The notes beneath the pieces are model-generated. The model was not told the origin of the DNA and ran no database searches. It was given only the letters and a program-made list of their open reading frames with translations. Source: Paenibacillus profundus (GTDB lineage: Bacteria > Bacillota > Bacilli > Paenibacillales > Paenibacillaceae). Taken from it: 64,000 bases of DNA. The position numbers were made by a program, and so were the translations under genes. Shown piece by piece: positions 44,964-53,921 of this stretch; positions within the stretch are counted from its first letter, which is position 1, and each line of letters begins with the position of its first letter. The stretch is taken from contig NZ_JAJNBZ010000026.1 in the NCBI RefSeq assembly GCF_021369635.1, positions 17,677 through 81,676 on the forward strand, written 5' to 3'.

Positions 44964-45497
44964 TCAAGGAAGAAGGTTCACTTTCGCATGGTTCTTTTTC
45001 CACTTGCGAATCTTGGCTCTAAAAGACGTAAATGGTGCAACTGAATTAATATGAATCCATCTAATCATTGGCCAGTTCGGATTATCACCGGTCCATTTAT
45101 GAACACCTTGTGTATAGAGTTCATCGTCACTTAAATTATCAATCCAATCTAACCATTTCTTTTCTAAATCGCGAAATAAATGACGCAATTCAGTTAGAGT
45201 GCAATCCGAATAATTTTTGTAAAACGATTGATACAATTCGCCCAACTGATTCCATTTATAATCAGGAGAAGGCATCTGCACCACTTCCCCCTCTTTTTCG
45301 TTTTTGTCCCAACTCATAACAAGATTGAGCCAACCTAATTGGTAAGCAATAATTTCTGCTGGTGTTCTATCTACTTCAGGCAGTCTGATGTCTTTTTGAC
45401 TATCATCAATATCGTTATACTCGCCATCTAATAATAAATATCTTTTGTGAATCTCTTCTTTCAAATCCGTCTTGCTTGCATAAGCATACGTCGCCAT
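44964..45497 (-). CDS. ClbS/DfsB family four-helix protein
   Basis: A 177-residue DinB-like protein of the ClbS/DfsB family. It starts MATYAYASKTDLKEEIHKRY and carries VDRTPAEIIAYQLGWLNLVM, SWDKNEKEGEVVQMPSPDYK and the C-terminal FTSFRAKIRKWKK typical of the family. ClbS is a cyclopropane hydrolase protecting against colibactin; most relatives, including Gram-positive ones, have unknown substrates. ATG 45497 has GGAG 9 bases upstream. Confidence 0.88.
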   Translation of the reverse strand: MATYAYASKTDLKEEIHKRYLLLDGEYNDIDDSQKDIRLPEVDRTPAEIIAYQLGWLNLVMSWDKNEKEGEVVQMPSPDYKWNQLGELYQSFYKNYSDCTLTELRHLFRDLEKKWLDWIDNLSDDELYTQGVHKWTGDNPNWPMIRWIHINSVAPFTSFRAKIRKWKKNHAKVNLLP

Positions 45498-45766
45498 ACA
45501 TTCAGCTCCTGTCATTCAATTGATTGTATTATGGCATAAATAACATGACAACAGTACGTCATATTTATATTGATTTGACCGAAACACGTGAAGGAAATAA
45601 AGCGGGGGTACTCTAAGATAAATAGTATAAAAGAACTATTTTGATGTAATGACATAATAAGTCATTTTTAGCTATTGCTGATATATATTATCATCTGATA
45701 GATTTAAAATAGTCTATAGGCAACGTACTAGAGTTTACTAAGTAGATGTAGAGAGGTATTCGAAAT

Positions 45767-46339
45767 ATGAAGAAAAAAATCTACACTTTGTTAGGCATTG
45801 TCATCATATTTGCTTGTGCTTTCGTTATTCAAAGGAATATAGCCGATTCCAAAGCTATCCATTTCGATCCACAACAATTAACTGTAATGGAAGCCTTACA
45901 TGCAGGAATGCTTGAAGCACAAAAATGGGATTCAGGCGCTGTACCGCTTTATTTGACAAGTGTAGATGATGAGCTTGGAAAAAAAAGCGGGCAGGACGGC
46001 AGGAGGAGGAGGTGGAACTTACAAGTCAGTACTCCAGATCATAAACGGGCAGTCGTGTCCATACGCGATGGCATTGTGGAAAAGGTGTATCCCGGAGTCG
46101 GCCCTTATATTCCTGAAATGGTCGTCTCAAGTGAAGAAATCAATATTGATAGTCCTCAATTAGTAATAAAGAGTAAACAAGAACGTAACCTATTGCCTGG
46201 TATCGATTGGGCTAATGGCTATCATTTTGTTCTTCAAGTATTAAATGGCCAATCTACAATTACAGTGGTCGGTCTTGATAACTCAACAAAATTACAACAA
46301 ATCATTTATGACTCTTCTTCAGGAGAGATCATGAATTAA
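45767..46339 (+). CDS. Membrane-anchored hypothetical protein
   Basis: A 190-residue protein with a single N-terminal membrane anchor (IYTLLGIVIIFACAFVIQ) and an extracellular part with a PepSY-like character: LTVMEALHAGMLEAQKWDSG, LYLTSVDDELGKK, RRRRWNLQVSTPDHKRAVVS and QQIIYDSSSGEI. I do not recognise the family. AT-rich. It starts after GAGAGG and is followed 24 bases later by the 3D-like secreted protein; the two are probably one unit. Confidence 0.65.
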   Translation: MKKKIYTLLGIVIIFACAFVIQRNIADSKAIHFDPQQLTVMEALHAGMLEAQKWDSGAVPLYLTSVDDELGKKSGQDGRRRRWNLQVSTPDHKRAVVSIRDGIVEKVYPGVGPYIPEMVVSSEEINIDSPQLVIKSKQERNLLPGIDWANGYHFVLQVLNGQSTITVVGLDNSTKLQQIIYDSSSGEIMN

Positions 46340-46363
46340 TAGATTAAATAAGGAGGAATGACT

Positions 46364-46810
46364 ATGAAAAAATCGCTTTTTACAATGTTAATTTCTGTTG
46401 TATTAGCTTTTACAACCTCCTCAGCGGCTTTTGCAGATACCACTTATACCAATCAAGACTTTACAGCATATACCGGAGCCTCTGGAGACAATAGTCCTGT
46501 ATTCGCAAGTGGTAATGGCGCATATATTGGCGGGATTGCTGTTCACCCATCTTCGTGGGGCAGCAGCAATTGGAATAAACCTATATATCGATTTGGAGCA
46601 ATGATTGTATTGAATAATAATCAACGGATTACGATTCCTGGAGGATACTCTTTAAATACATTCATTGTTGAAGATACCGGCGATCTTAATAATGCCGGAA
46701 ATCTTACCTATCGATGGATCGATGTTTATTTTGGAAAGTATAGCGCAGCAACACATCAAGCAGCTATCAACTTCGGCAAAAAGAAATTCAGCTACACGGT
46801 CATCTCCTGA
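46364..46810 (+). CDS. Secreted 3D-domain-like protein with altered first Asp
   Basis: A 148-residue secreted protein. The signal peptide is MKKSLFTMLISVVLAFTTSS plus AAFA. The mature part follows the 3D (MltA-like) pattern: GGIAVHPSSWG, VEDTGDLNNAGN, YRWIDVYFGKYSAATHQAAI and NFGKKKFSYTVI. Normal 3D domains carry three Asp (AVDP, EDTG, IDVY); the first is His here. Such domains are lytic transglycosylase-like. ATG 46364 is preferred over 46358 from its distance to AAGGAGG. Confidence 0.72.
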   Translation: MKKSLFTMLISVVLAFTTSSAAFADTTYTNQDFTAYTGASGDNSPVFASGNGAYIGGIAVHPSSWGSSNWNKPIYRFGAMIVLNNNQRITIPGGYSLNTFIVEDTGDLNNAGNLTYRWIDVYFGKYSAATHQAAINFGKKKFSYTVIS

Positions 46811-46820
46811 ATCAAGTCTC

Positions 46821-46846
46821 GGGCCGCCCTTGGGGCGGTCTTTTAC
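46821..46846 (+). terminator. Terminator after the 3D-like gene
   Basis: GGCCGCCC / GGGGCGGTC stem with TTTTA tail. A second weak hairpin with TTTTTTT follows at 46878-46907. Confidence 0.75.
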
Positions 46847-46969
46847 TATTAAAAACACGGGTATTGTTTTGCTGGAAGGGGACGGCTTAGGCTGTCTCTT
46901 TTTTTCTGTTTGAAGGATAAAGGCGTTGGTTGCATCATCTGCAGTTTGGATAATGGAGGCGGTCAAGCG

Positions 46970-47336
46970 ATGACGCTCTACGCCGATACGTTACGGGAAA
47001 AGCTGCTTGCGCAATTCCACGATAGTGCCGATTTAGTTGTCCGCTCCGTTACACTGGGCATAGCTGTTTGTTACTTCGCCGAACTTATCGACAACGCCGA
47101 ATTGAGTAAGTCCGTTTTTCCCCTTGACCATAAGCGCTGCGCTTTCGAAAGAAATGGATCAATTCATCCGAAAGCTACAGCGTTTCAACTCCGATGCCGT
47201 TGGATTCGGCGAAGTGTACCGCAGTTCCGTAAGACATTCCAATCTGAACCAGGAAAAATGGCATGCCCTGTTTCCCGAGGCAAAGATTGAGTCCCGCGTT
47301 CAGGTCAATCTGGTACGCACAGGCACGATTGAATAA
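46970..47336 (+). pseudogene. Collapsed gerA-type germination operon (gerA start joined to gerC end)
   Basis: From ATG 46970 the frame reads TLYADTLREKLLAQFHDSAD, LVVRSVTLGIAVCYFAELID and NAELSKSVF, like the N-terminus of GerA/GerKA spore germination receptors. Near 47110-47140 the sequence switches frame to MDQFIRKLQRFNSDAVGFGE, then KWHALFPEAKIESRVQVNLV and RTGTIE, the C-terminal end of Ger(x)C lipoproteins (AxGFGE, FPE, V-x-V-x-x-RTG). The rest of gerA, all of gerB and most of gerC are gone, consistent with one deletion of about 3 kb. Confidence 0.75.
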
Positions 47337-47438
47337 GTAAGGCATGCCGCTGCCGGCTAATCATATTGGATAGAAGGAATCATCCCCGATTACATTTATG
47401 GTACAATTGAGTAATTATGAATAAGGGGAGGTGAGTAC

Positions 47439-47495
47439 ATGTTTTTTCCTTCGGCTATTATCTTCACGGAACTCCATGCAACGTCTGCACGATAA
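47439..47495 (+). other. Short ORF with strong ribosome binding site
   Basis: ATG 47439 follows GGGGAGGTG by 5 bases and encodes MFFPSAIIFTELHATSAR. Its end overlaps the 5' arm of a long hairpin (47472-47519). It could be a leader peptide or the 5' end of a lost gene. Confidence 0.4.
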
Positions 47496-47519
47496 ACAAA
47501 TGGCGATGGTTGCATGGAG
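47472..47519 (+). other. Long perfect inverted repeat
   Basis: CTCCATGCAAC (47472-47482) and GTTGCATGGAG (47509-47519), 11 bases, 26-base loop, no T-tract, so not a standard terminator. Confidence 0.6.
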
Positions 47520-47616
47520 ATAAATAAATGATCGCCGACATTCATTCTGACTGTCTACCTTGTTTAGAACGCAGACTTGCATTCCTTAAATCAATATTTT
47601 TAAGGAGTGAGTTGGA

Positions 47617-47875
47617 ATGAAATATAAGAATGCCAATGACGTATTGCCGAAAGAATTGTTATCGGAAATCCAAAAACATATCAATGGCGAGATCCTATAC
47701 ATCCCCAGACCGCGCGTTGCCCGCAAAAAATGGGGTGAAACATCAGGATATCGGCTTTATTTAATAGAAAGAAATAAAGAGAAAATTCAAGGCGGGTTGT
47801 TCCATTCAACAACTTGCAATTGAATACAGCCTTTCATATGACAGCATACGGAAAATTGTTTATGTAAAAGAATAA
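47617..47875 (+). pseudogene. CD3324-family protein with a frameshift
   Basis: ATG 47617 begins KYKNANDVLPKELLSEIQKH, INGEILYIPRPRVARKKWGE and YLIERNKEKIQ, the CD3324 family N-terminus. The frame then runs into a stop at 47821. In the +1 frame, from about 47792, CSIQQLAIEYSLSYDSIRKI and VYVKE complete the family's helix-turn-helix C-terminus to a stop at 47875. One base gained near AAGGCGGG (47789-47796) explains it. Ribosome binding site AAGGAG is intact. A sequencing error cannot be excluded. Confidence 0.75.
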
Positions 47876-48000
47876 TAAAAAGCTTCTTTTGGGGCTGTTC
47901 CTGTGTGTTAAGAATAGTTGTAAAGAATAAAAGGGATAGAACTTTGGCCATTTTATTATATGCTGAACTTAGGAAACAATAAAATGTTGTGGAGGTTCAC

Positions 48001-48810
48001 ATGAACGATCAAAAAATGGCTGCAATGATTCAACACAACTTTTCATACAAGGTTTCGTATGTTGCAAGTAAAAGCACAGGAATGTCCATCAAAGAAACGG
48101 ATGAATTCTTATATGTGGATTGCGGCATGCCGGCAGATACGTTCAATATCAGTATCTTGTTCAAAGATAGCGCAGATGATAAGCGTCTGCTTCATGAAAC
48201 GGTGGACTATTTTACGGATAAGAATTTCCCGATGTCTTTATGGTGCTGGGACAATATAAGAGATAGCACCTGGCAAGCAATCGTGAAGCATGGCTTGCTT
48301 CTCGCCGAAGTCAATGCCGGCATGTATGCATATACATCGGACTTGCATCCTGCAACGGAAATGCCGGATGGCTTTTCGGTCAGACAAGTCAGTTCACCGA
48401 TGGAAGTAAGACAATTTGGTGCCGCCTTGTCCTCTTTATTCGGGAATCGTATGGAAGGCATGTACGTGAGAAAGTACTATGATTGCCTTTCAGAATCAAC
48501 TCTATACAATCATTCGGATCTGAAATTGTTTATTGGGTTACTTAATGAAAAGGTAGTATGCATAGGATCTGCAATGTATTCTAACAGCAGCGTTGGAATT
48601 TATGATATAGCGACGCTGCCAGAGCAGCGGAAAAAAGGGCTGGGCTCCGCCATGTTCAACTCTATTTTATCAGAGATCAAGAACAGCTATGACGGGCTAT
48701 GTGTGCTGCAAGCGTCAGAGGCAGGCGCAAACCTGTATCGGCGAGCCGGATTCAGAGCGGTGTGCAATATCTCGGTGTATGAGAATAGAAATATGTTGAA
48801 AGTTCAATGA
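48001..48810 (+). CDS. GNAT family N-acetyltransferase
   Basis: A 269-residue protein. The C-terminal 130 residues form the GNAT fold with GIYDIATLPEQRKKGLGSAM (motif A) and ASEAGANLYRRAGFRAVCNI; the N-terminal half (FLYVDCGMPADTFNISILFK, MSLWCWDNIRDSTWQAI) is a degenerate second GNAT-like domain seen in two-domain family members. Acceptor unknown. ATG 48001 follows GGAGG by 5 bases. Flanked by its own terminator. Confidence 0.88.
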   Translation: MNDQKMAAMIQHNFSYKVSYVASKSTGMSIKETDEFLYVDCGMPADTFNISILFKDSADDKRLLHETVDYFTDKNFPMSLWCWDNIRDSTWQAIVKHGLLLAEVNAGMYAYTSDLHPATEMPDGFSVRQVSSPMEVRQFGAALSSLFGNRMEGMYVRKYYDCLSESTLYNHSDLKLFIGLLNEKVVCIGSAMYSNSSVGIYDIATLPEQRKKGLGSAMFNSILSEIKNSYDGLCVLQASEAGANLYRRAGFRAVCNISVYENRNMLKVQ

Positions 48811-48839
48811 CATGGAGTCCGCTTGTATGCTGGGCTTTC

Positions 48840-48888
48840 AGCGTGCAACCTTGTATCAAGAGATGCAAAGGTTGCACGCTTTTTTTTG
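48840..48888 (+). terminator. Terminator of the GNAT gene
   Basis: AGCGTGCAACCTT pairs with AAGGTTGCACGCT, then TTTTTTTT. Confidence 0.9.
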
Positions 48889-48969
48889 TTATAAGCCAGT
48901 AATTGAACGATTGGCGCACATTATTCGTAATATAGATGATTAACACAATGAATACTGGGAGGCAACAAA

Positions 48970-51042
48970 ATGAGAAAAAGACTGGCAGTGACACTGGCAG
49001 TGACGCTGGTGCTATCCATGCTCGCTCCGATGATGTCGATGGCGGCAAGCAACAACAATGAACTTGGCTACGACCGAACCCGGAAAATAGCTGCTGAGAA
49101 GGCCGCGCTTTTAACGGAGACATACGGTATCACAAGCGTGCAGTACGCACTCATTGATAACGGCAATATCGTCGTATCAGGCCATTCTGGCACGAATGAT
49201 AAAGAGGGGAACACGGGACTGACTGCTGATACGATGTATGGGGTAGGATCAACGAGTAAGATGTTCGCCGCGGCAGCAGTGATGAAGCTGGTGGATGAAG
49301 GAAAGGTGAATTTGGATGCGCCGGTAGCAAGTTATATATCCGACTTTAAAATGAAAGACGATCGTTACAAACGAATTACTCCGCGCATGTTGTTGAACCA
49401 TTCCTCCGGTCTTGGCGGAGCTACGCTTGGGAATGCCATGTTGTTCGACGATAACGACACCCATGCGCATGATGCATTATTGGAACAACTGGCTGTTCAA
49501 AGCCTAAAGGCAGATCCGGGCGCGTTCTCGGTGTATTGCAACGACAGCTTTACGTTAGCTGAGATTCTGGTTGAGAGAGTAAGCGGCATGGACTTCACAT
49601 CATTTATACACAAGTATTTTACAGCGCCTTTAGGCATGACCAATACAAAGACGCCACTGGAACAGATAGATCCAGCCAGGATGGCAGGACTCTATTATCC
49701 AACTTATGAAGGGCAGCTTCCAAGAGACACCGTAAATGTCATCGGAACGGGCGGCATTTATTCAACAGCCGAAGATATCGTTTCGTTTGCAAAGATCTTC
49801 ACGGGGCAAGCAGACGGCATTCTTTCTGACAAATCGGTAAAGGCAATGGAGCAAGAAGAGTACAAAAGAGGCATGTGGCCGAAAGATGCCGATTCGTCAG
49901 TCGGGTTCGGGCTCGGCTGGGATAGTGTGAACATGTTCCCATTCAGCGATTACGGCATTAAGGCGCTCACGAAAGGCGGCGATACGATACTGTATCATTC
50001 ATCGCTGGTCGTTCTGCCGGAGCATAACATGGCCGCAGCCGTTCTCTCCTCGGGCGGCGACAGCATGACCGATCAATTATTGGCGAATGAGATGCTGCTA
50101 AGCGCGCTGCAAGAGAAGGGCGTTATTAAAGAACGGAAACCGGCGAAGTCGCATGGCGTGCCCGTAAAGGCAAACATGCCGCAGGAAGTTGCGAAGAACG
50201 CAGGCATTTACGGCGCTTTCAACCAATTGGCCAAGATAGAAGTCAGCGCTGATGGCGAGCTGTCCGTGTCCATGATTATGCTGCCTGAATACCCCGTTGC
50301 GAAATACACGTACACCGCTGATGGCTCTTTCGTTAATGCGGATGGAAGCGAAAAGGCCAGCTTTGTTACAGAGGACAACGGACGGACCTATTTATGGGTT
50401 AGAACGTATTCCGCCTTGCCGGGCCTTGGACAGACGGCGCTGTCGCAATATACTGCCGAGAAGCTTGAAGCCAATCCATTATCGGCAGATGCGGCTGCGG
50501 CATGGGCGAATCGTGAAGGCAAGAAATATTATGCAGTCAACGAAAAATATACATCGATGTGGTATTACATCTCTATGCCTTCCATCCAAGTCTCTACCGT
50601 TACAGATGCTTCTGGGTATTGGGCGAACAAAAAGATAAAAGGGGCGGACAAAGCGGTCAGCGAGCTGCAAATCCCGTTTTTGGGCAGCAGAGATGCGATG
50701 GAACACAATTTTTATATGAAAAATGGCATTGAATATTTGGATGTAGCCGGCAGCCTGTATGTTCGCGAAGAGGCTGTAAAGCCGCTCTATGCGGGCAAGC
50801 AATCTTCTGTTACCGTCCAAGCGGATGGATATGCCAAATGGTACAGCATTCCTGCGGCAGCCGCAGGAAAGACGATGCTGGTTGATATGCCGGAAACCGG
50901 CGCCTTCGTTGTATACGATCAAAAAGGCGCGTGCGTGAACGATACGGTCGTCAGCGGCAAGAACGAGATCGTGCTGCCGCAAAGCGGCACAGTTGTATTC
51001 GCAGGCGAGGCTGGCGCGAAGTTCGGAATTTCACTGAAATAA
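48970..51042 (+). CDS. Secreted serine hydrolase, class C beta-lactamase fold
   Basis: A 690-residue secreted protein. The signal peptide is [20 protein letters not shown] then MSMAAS. The beta-lactamase/PBP-like domain (about 45-375) has S94-T-S-K97 ([20 protein letters not shown]), Y189-C-N ([19 protein letters not shown]) and a KGG near [14 protein letters not shown]. The C-terminal 300 residues are beta-rich repeats of unknown role. Such proteins act as D-amino-acid peptidases or esterases on the wall; true beta-lactamase activity is not implied. TGGGAGG precedes the ATG. Confidence 0.9.
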   Translation: MRKRLAVTLAVTLVLSMLAPMMSMAASNNNELGYDRTRKIAAEKAALLTETYGITSVQYALIDNGNIVVSGHSGTNDKEGNTGLTADTMYGVGSTSKMFAAAAVMKLVDEGKVNLDAPVASYISDFKMKDDRYKRITPRMLLNHSSGLGGATLGNAMLFDDNDTHAHDALLEQLAVQSLKADPGAFSVYCNDSFTLAEILVERVSGMDFTSFIHKYFTAPLGMTNTKTPLEQIDPARMAGLYYPTYEGQLPRDTVNVIGTGGIYSTAEDIVSFAKIFTGQADGILSDKSVKAMEQEEYKRGMWPKDADSSVGFGLGWDSVNMFPFSDYGIKALTKGGDTILYHSSLVVLPEHNMAAAVLSSGGDSMTDQLLANEMLLSALQEKGVIKERKPAKSHGVPVKANMPQEVAKNAGIYGAFNQLAKIEVSADGELSVSMIMLPEYPVAKYTYTADGSFVNADGSEKASFVTEDNGRTYLWVRTYSALPGLGQTALSQYTAEKLEANPLSADAAAAWANREGKKYYAVNEKYTSMWYYISMPSIQVSTVTDASGYWANKKIKGADKAVSELQIPFLGSRDAMEHNFYMKNGIEYLDVAGSLYVREEAVKPLYAGKQSSVTVQADGYAKWYSIPAAAAGKTMLVDMPETGAFVVYDQKGACVNDTVVSGKNEIVLPQSGTVVFAGEAGAKFGISLK

Positions 51043-51163
51043 TTTCATCATGCAGCAGGTTTGCGCGGCGGCGCTGAACCCGCTTTTATTAAGGGAAGTG
51101 GGGAGTTCCACTAGAGAAAGATTTACTCACTTGGTCAAATCGTTATGATTTTCACCTTGGCTA

Positions 51164-51192
51164 TTGACAATTGCAAGCGATAGGGATACGAT
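51164..51192 (+). promoter_or_regulatory. Promoter of the M-box
   Basis: TTGACA (51164-51169), 17-base spacer, TACGAT (51187-51192). Confidence 0.75.
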
Positions 51193-51204
51193 CCAGAAGT
51201 AATA

Positions 51205-51375
51205 AATATGTCCTCGTTAGGTGAGGCTCCTATACAAATACAGGCCACTGCCCGGAAACATCGAAAGATGCCAATGGGTAGAACAGGGATTGCCGGATTA
51301 AGGCTTTTCATAACGTGGCTAAGAGATTAATGATTCTCTTTACGTTGTATAGTGCCAAAACTCGGCTTGGGGGAA
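51205..51375 (+). ncRNA. M-box (ykoK leader) Mg2+ riboswitch
   Basis: The conserved blocks are CGTTAGGTGAGGCTCCTATA (51215-51234), CACTGCCCGGAAACATCGAA (51248 on), GATGCCAATGGGTAGAACAG, and the 3' segment TTGTATAGTGCCAAAACTC, all in the order of the ykoK leader. A terminator at 51405 completes an OFF switch at high Mg2+. No magnesium transporter gene follows; see the broken frame at 51462. Confidence 0.9.
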
Positions 51376-51404
51376 CGGATGTTTTTTTGTGTGCATTCAT
51401 TACA

Positions 51405-51430
51405 CCCTCTAGTCATACTAGAGGGTTTTT
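51405..51430 (+). terminator. M-box expression-platform terminator
   Basis: CCCTCTAGT-CAT-ACTAGAGGG then TTTTT. Confidence 0.9.
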
Positions 51431-51461
51431 CATTTTATTTAGAAAAGGGGGGAACTTCCGA

Positions 51462-51631
51462 ATGGACAGTCTTCCGAGTAGTGAATCATATAATCATCAG
51501 CACTATGCAAAAAGGGAGAACTGTGTTCTCTTCGCTCTCCAATGTTTCCCTTACGTATATTCCCGGCGGCTCTAACTGGTAGGGCAGGTCTATTTAAATA
51601 TGCGTATTTGACTAATGAGCGAATGAGATAA
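51462..51631 (+). pseudogene. Broken gene behind the M-box
   Basis: ATG 51462 after AAGGGGGGAA encodes MDSLPSSESYNHQHYAKREN, CVLFALQCFPYVYSRRL and stops at 51575. From about 51560 another frame reads FPAALTGRAGLFKYAYLTNE, RMR and stops at 51631. The two pieces look like the start and end of one gene joined out of frame. Given the M-box, the ancestor was probably a Mg2+ transporter, but neither piece is long enough to identify. Confidence 0.5.
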
Positions 51632-51645
51632 CACATACAACAGTC

Positions 51646-51677
51646 AGCTCTCCCTGATGCCAGGGAGAGCTTTTTTG
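51646..51677 (+). terminator. Terminator
   Basis: AGCTCTCCCT-GATGCC-AGGGAGAGCT then TTTTT, ending the M-box transcript region before the response regulator. Confidence 0.9.
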
Positions 51678-51734
51678 TGATCGTTTATTTCATTATTAGC
51701 CCAATGAATTGGATTGGGCTTTGGGGAGGCAGCT

Positions 51735-52439
51735 ATGGAATCTTTACACCGCAACCATGTGCTCATCGTTGAGGATGATGACAATATAAGACGTTTTGTA
51801 TCGATTAATTTGGAAAGAAACGGATTCACAGTCACTGAGTCTGCACTTGGAGCGACGGCTTTACAGAGTCTCGCCGCAACTCGGCCGGATGTAGTGGTTC
51901 TGGACATCATGCTTCCCGATATAGATGGATTTGAGTTTTGCAGGAAGCTAAGAGAAATCGATCCCTATATCGTGATTGTCTTTCTCACTGCGCGCGGACA
52001 AGACTTGGACAAGATCAGGGGGCTTGAACTTGGTGCTGACGATTACATCGTAAAGCCGTTCAATCCGTTAGAGCTTATCGCGAGAATCAGAACGGTGCTG
52101 CGCCGTACCCAGCATGCGGGGGGACCTCCACGCAAGGTGCTCGAGTCTGGCGCGATCCGGCTTGATCTGGATGCTAACAAGTTATTTAAATCTGACTGTT
52201 TAATCGATTTAACGCCGAAAGAATATCAAATGATTAAGGTGTTTTTGGAATATCCCGATAAAGCCTTATCCAGAAACGACCTTCTGAATCTGATTTGGGG
52301 AGTAAATTTTGTCGGAGATCCCAAGACCGTAGATGTTCACGTTCGCAAGCTGAGAGAAAAGATTGAAGACGACTGCTCCAAGCCGCGGCTGATCGAAACC
52401 GTCTGGGGACGGGGATACCGTTGGAGAAAGGAAGAATGA
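51735..52439 (+). CDS. OmpR-family response regulator
   Basis: A 234-residue regulator. The receiver has D57 (VVVLDIMLPDIDGFEFC) and K in DDYIVKPFNPLEL; the winged helix has DLTPKEYQMIKVFLEYPDKA and VDVHVRKLREKIE with TVWGRGYRW. ATG 51735 follows GGGGAGG. It is coupled to the histidine kinase that starts 5 bases after its stop. The signal is unknown; location suggests envelope control. Confidence 0.95.
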   Translation: MESLHRNHVLIVEDDDNIRRFVSINLERNGFTVTESALGATALQSLAATRPDVVVLDIMLPDIDGFEFCRKLREIDPYIVIVFLTARGQDLDKIRGLELGADDYIVKPFNPLELIARIRTVLRRTQHAGGPPRKVLESGAIRLDLDANKLFKSDCLIDLTPKEYQMIKVFLEYPDKALSRNDLLNLIWGVNFVGDPKTVDVHVRKLREKIEDDCSKPRLIETVWGRGYRWRKEE

Positions 52440-52443
52440 AATT

Positions 52444-53829
52444 TTGGGCATCCAAAAAAGATTAGTGGGAAGTTATTTTGCCGTCATTTTAATTACAGTA
52501 TGTATTTTGGAAATTTTTCTAATTGCGTCGGTTAACTATTATTACTATCACAATGTTGAACGAATCCTGGTGAATCAAGCGGAAATATCCGCTTCTTTTT
52601 TTCATCAATATTTTGCCGAGGAAGAATTAGAGAAGCAGTCCGAACGGCTATTAAACGGATTTTCTCAAAATACCGCCGCACAAGTGCAGATTATTAGTTC
52701 TTCCGGGCAGCTTCTTCAGGACTCTGCGGGAGCTCAAGACGGGAAAAATATGATCGATTATCCAGATGTGCAAGAAGCATGCAGCGGAACCGTCGGAATC
52801 TGGAAGGGACGTGAGCCATCCGCGCATGACACTGTATTAGCCGTATCTTATCCGCTGCAGGCTAAGGATATGACAGTGGGGGCAGTCAGATTTGTCACTT
52901 CTCTAACCGACACGATGGCAACCATCCGCTATATTTCTGCCATATTTATTTCCGTCGGTCTAATTGTTGTTGCGATTGTTGCCGTTCTCGGCATTTTCCT
53001 GTCCAGGACAATTACGGGTTCAATTACGGAGCTAAAGCTGGCAGCCGAACAAATGGCTGAAGGCGATTTCACGGCAAGAGCGAAAAAACGGTACCAGGAC
53101 GAGCTGGGAACGCTCGCGGATACGTTCAATACGATGGCAGCCAAAATACGGCGAAACGAACAGCTCAAAAACGATTTTATTTCATCCGTCTCCCATGAGA
53201 TTCGCACCCCGTTAACGTCCATTAAAGGGTGGGTAGTAACCTTAAAAACGGAGCCGAAGGACGGTACGGCTATGCTTGCAGACGGGCTTGAAATCATTGA
53301 GTCGGAAACCGACAGGTTAACCGTGCTGGTGGACGAATTACTGGATCTCTCTAAGCTGGACAATGGACGAATTGTGCTATCCCGCACCCCGCTTCATCTA
53401 GCGGACTTGCTTCGGCATATCGGTAAGCAGCTGGCTCCAAGAGCTGCCAGACAGAGCATTTCGCTGGAGGTGCAGGCAGACGATACATTGCCCGTCATTC
53501 ACGCTGACGAAAATCGGTTGAAGCAAGTGCTCATTAATCTATTAGACAACGCACTTAAATTTACTGGCCCTAATGGAATCATTAAAGTGCGTGCCCACTC
53601 GTCTCAGGAACAGGTTGTCATTACCGTCGAGGATACGGGAGCGGGAATTGCGGAGGAGGACATCGAGCATGTCTTGCAAAAGTTTTACAAGGGGAATACC
53701 AGTGCTGCCGGGAGCGGCTTGGGATTATCCATATGTTATGAAATCGTCAAGCTGCACCAAGGACAGTTAAAGATCGACAGTCAGGCAGGACAGGGAACTA
53801 AGGTTTATATTTATCTTCCACGCAACTAA
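52444..53829 (+). CDS. Sensor histidine kinase
   Basis: A 461-residue membrane kinase. TM1 is near residues 9-30 (YFAVILITVCILEIFLIASV), an extracellular sensor of about 130 residues follows, TM2 is near 165-187 (IFISVGLIVVAIVAVLGIFL), then HAMP, the phosphoacceptor H251 (SSVSHEIRTPL), the N box LLDNALKFTG and G boxes EDTGAGI and GSGLGLSICYEI. TTG 52444 is used as start, with AAAGGAAG upstream. It pairs with the preceding response regulator. Confidence 0.94.
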   Translation: MGIQKRLVGSYFAVILITVCILEIFLIASVNYYYYHNVERILVNQAEISASFFHQYFAEEELEKQSERLLNGFSQNTAAQVQIISSSGQLLQDSAGAQDGKNMIDYPDVQEACSGTVGIWKGREPSAHDTVLAVSYPLQAKDMTVGAVRFVTSLTDTMATIRYISAIFISVGLIVVAIVAVLGIFLSRTITGSITELKLAAEQMAEGDFTARAKKRYQDELGTLADTFNTMAAKIRRNEQLKNDFISSVSHEIRTPLTSIKGWVVTLKTEPKDGTAMLADGLEIIESETDRLTVLVDELLDLSKLDNGRIVLSRTPLHLADLLRHIGKQLAPRAARQSISLEVQADDTLPVIHADENRLKQVLINLLDNALKFTGPNGIIKVRAHSSQEQVVITVEDTGAGIAEEDIEHVLQKFYKGNTSAAGSGLGLSICYEIVKLHQGQLKIDSQAGQGTKVYIYLPRN

Positions 53830-53921
53830 CAAAGGAACTTTAACTTTTTCATAACCTCTTATTTTTTGCAGCCATATAAAATAGAGAGTAGAACAATGAC
53901 AAGCGAGGAGCCGGGAACAGA

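Noticed and set aside
44755..45003. Minus-strand open frame after the ada operon
   Set aside because: It overlaps the 3' end of the ClbS-like gene in another frame and has an unlikely composition; no ribosome binding site.
45598..45680. Sequence resembling the 27440 terminator (AAAGCGGGGGTACTCT)
   Set aside because: Pairing between the arms is lost; it may be a decayed copy, but it cannot be called a working terminator.
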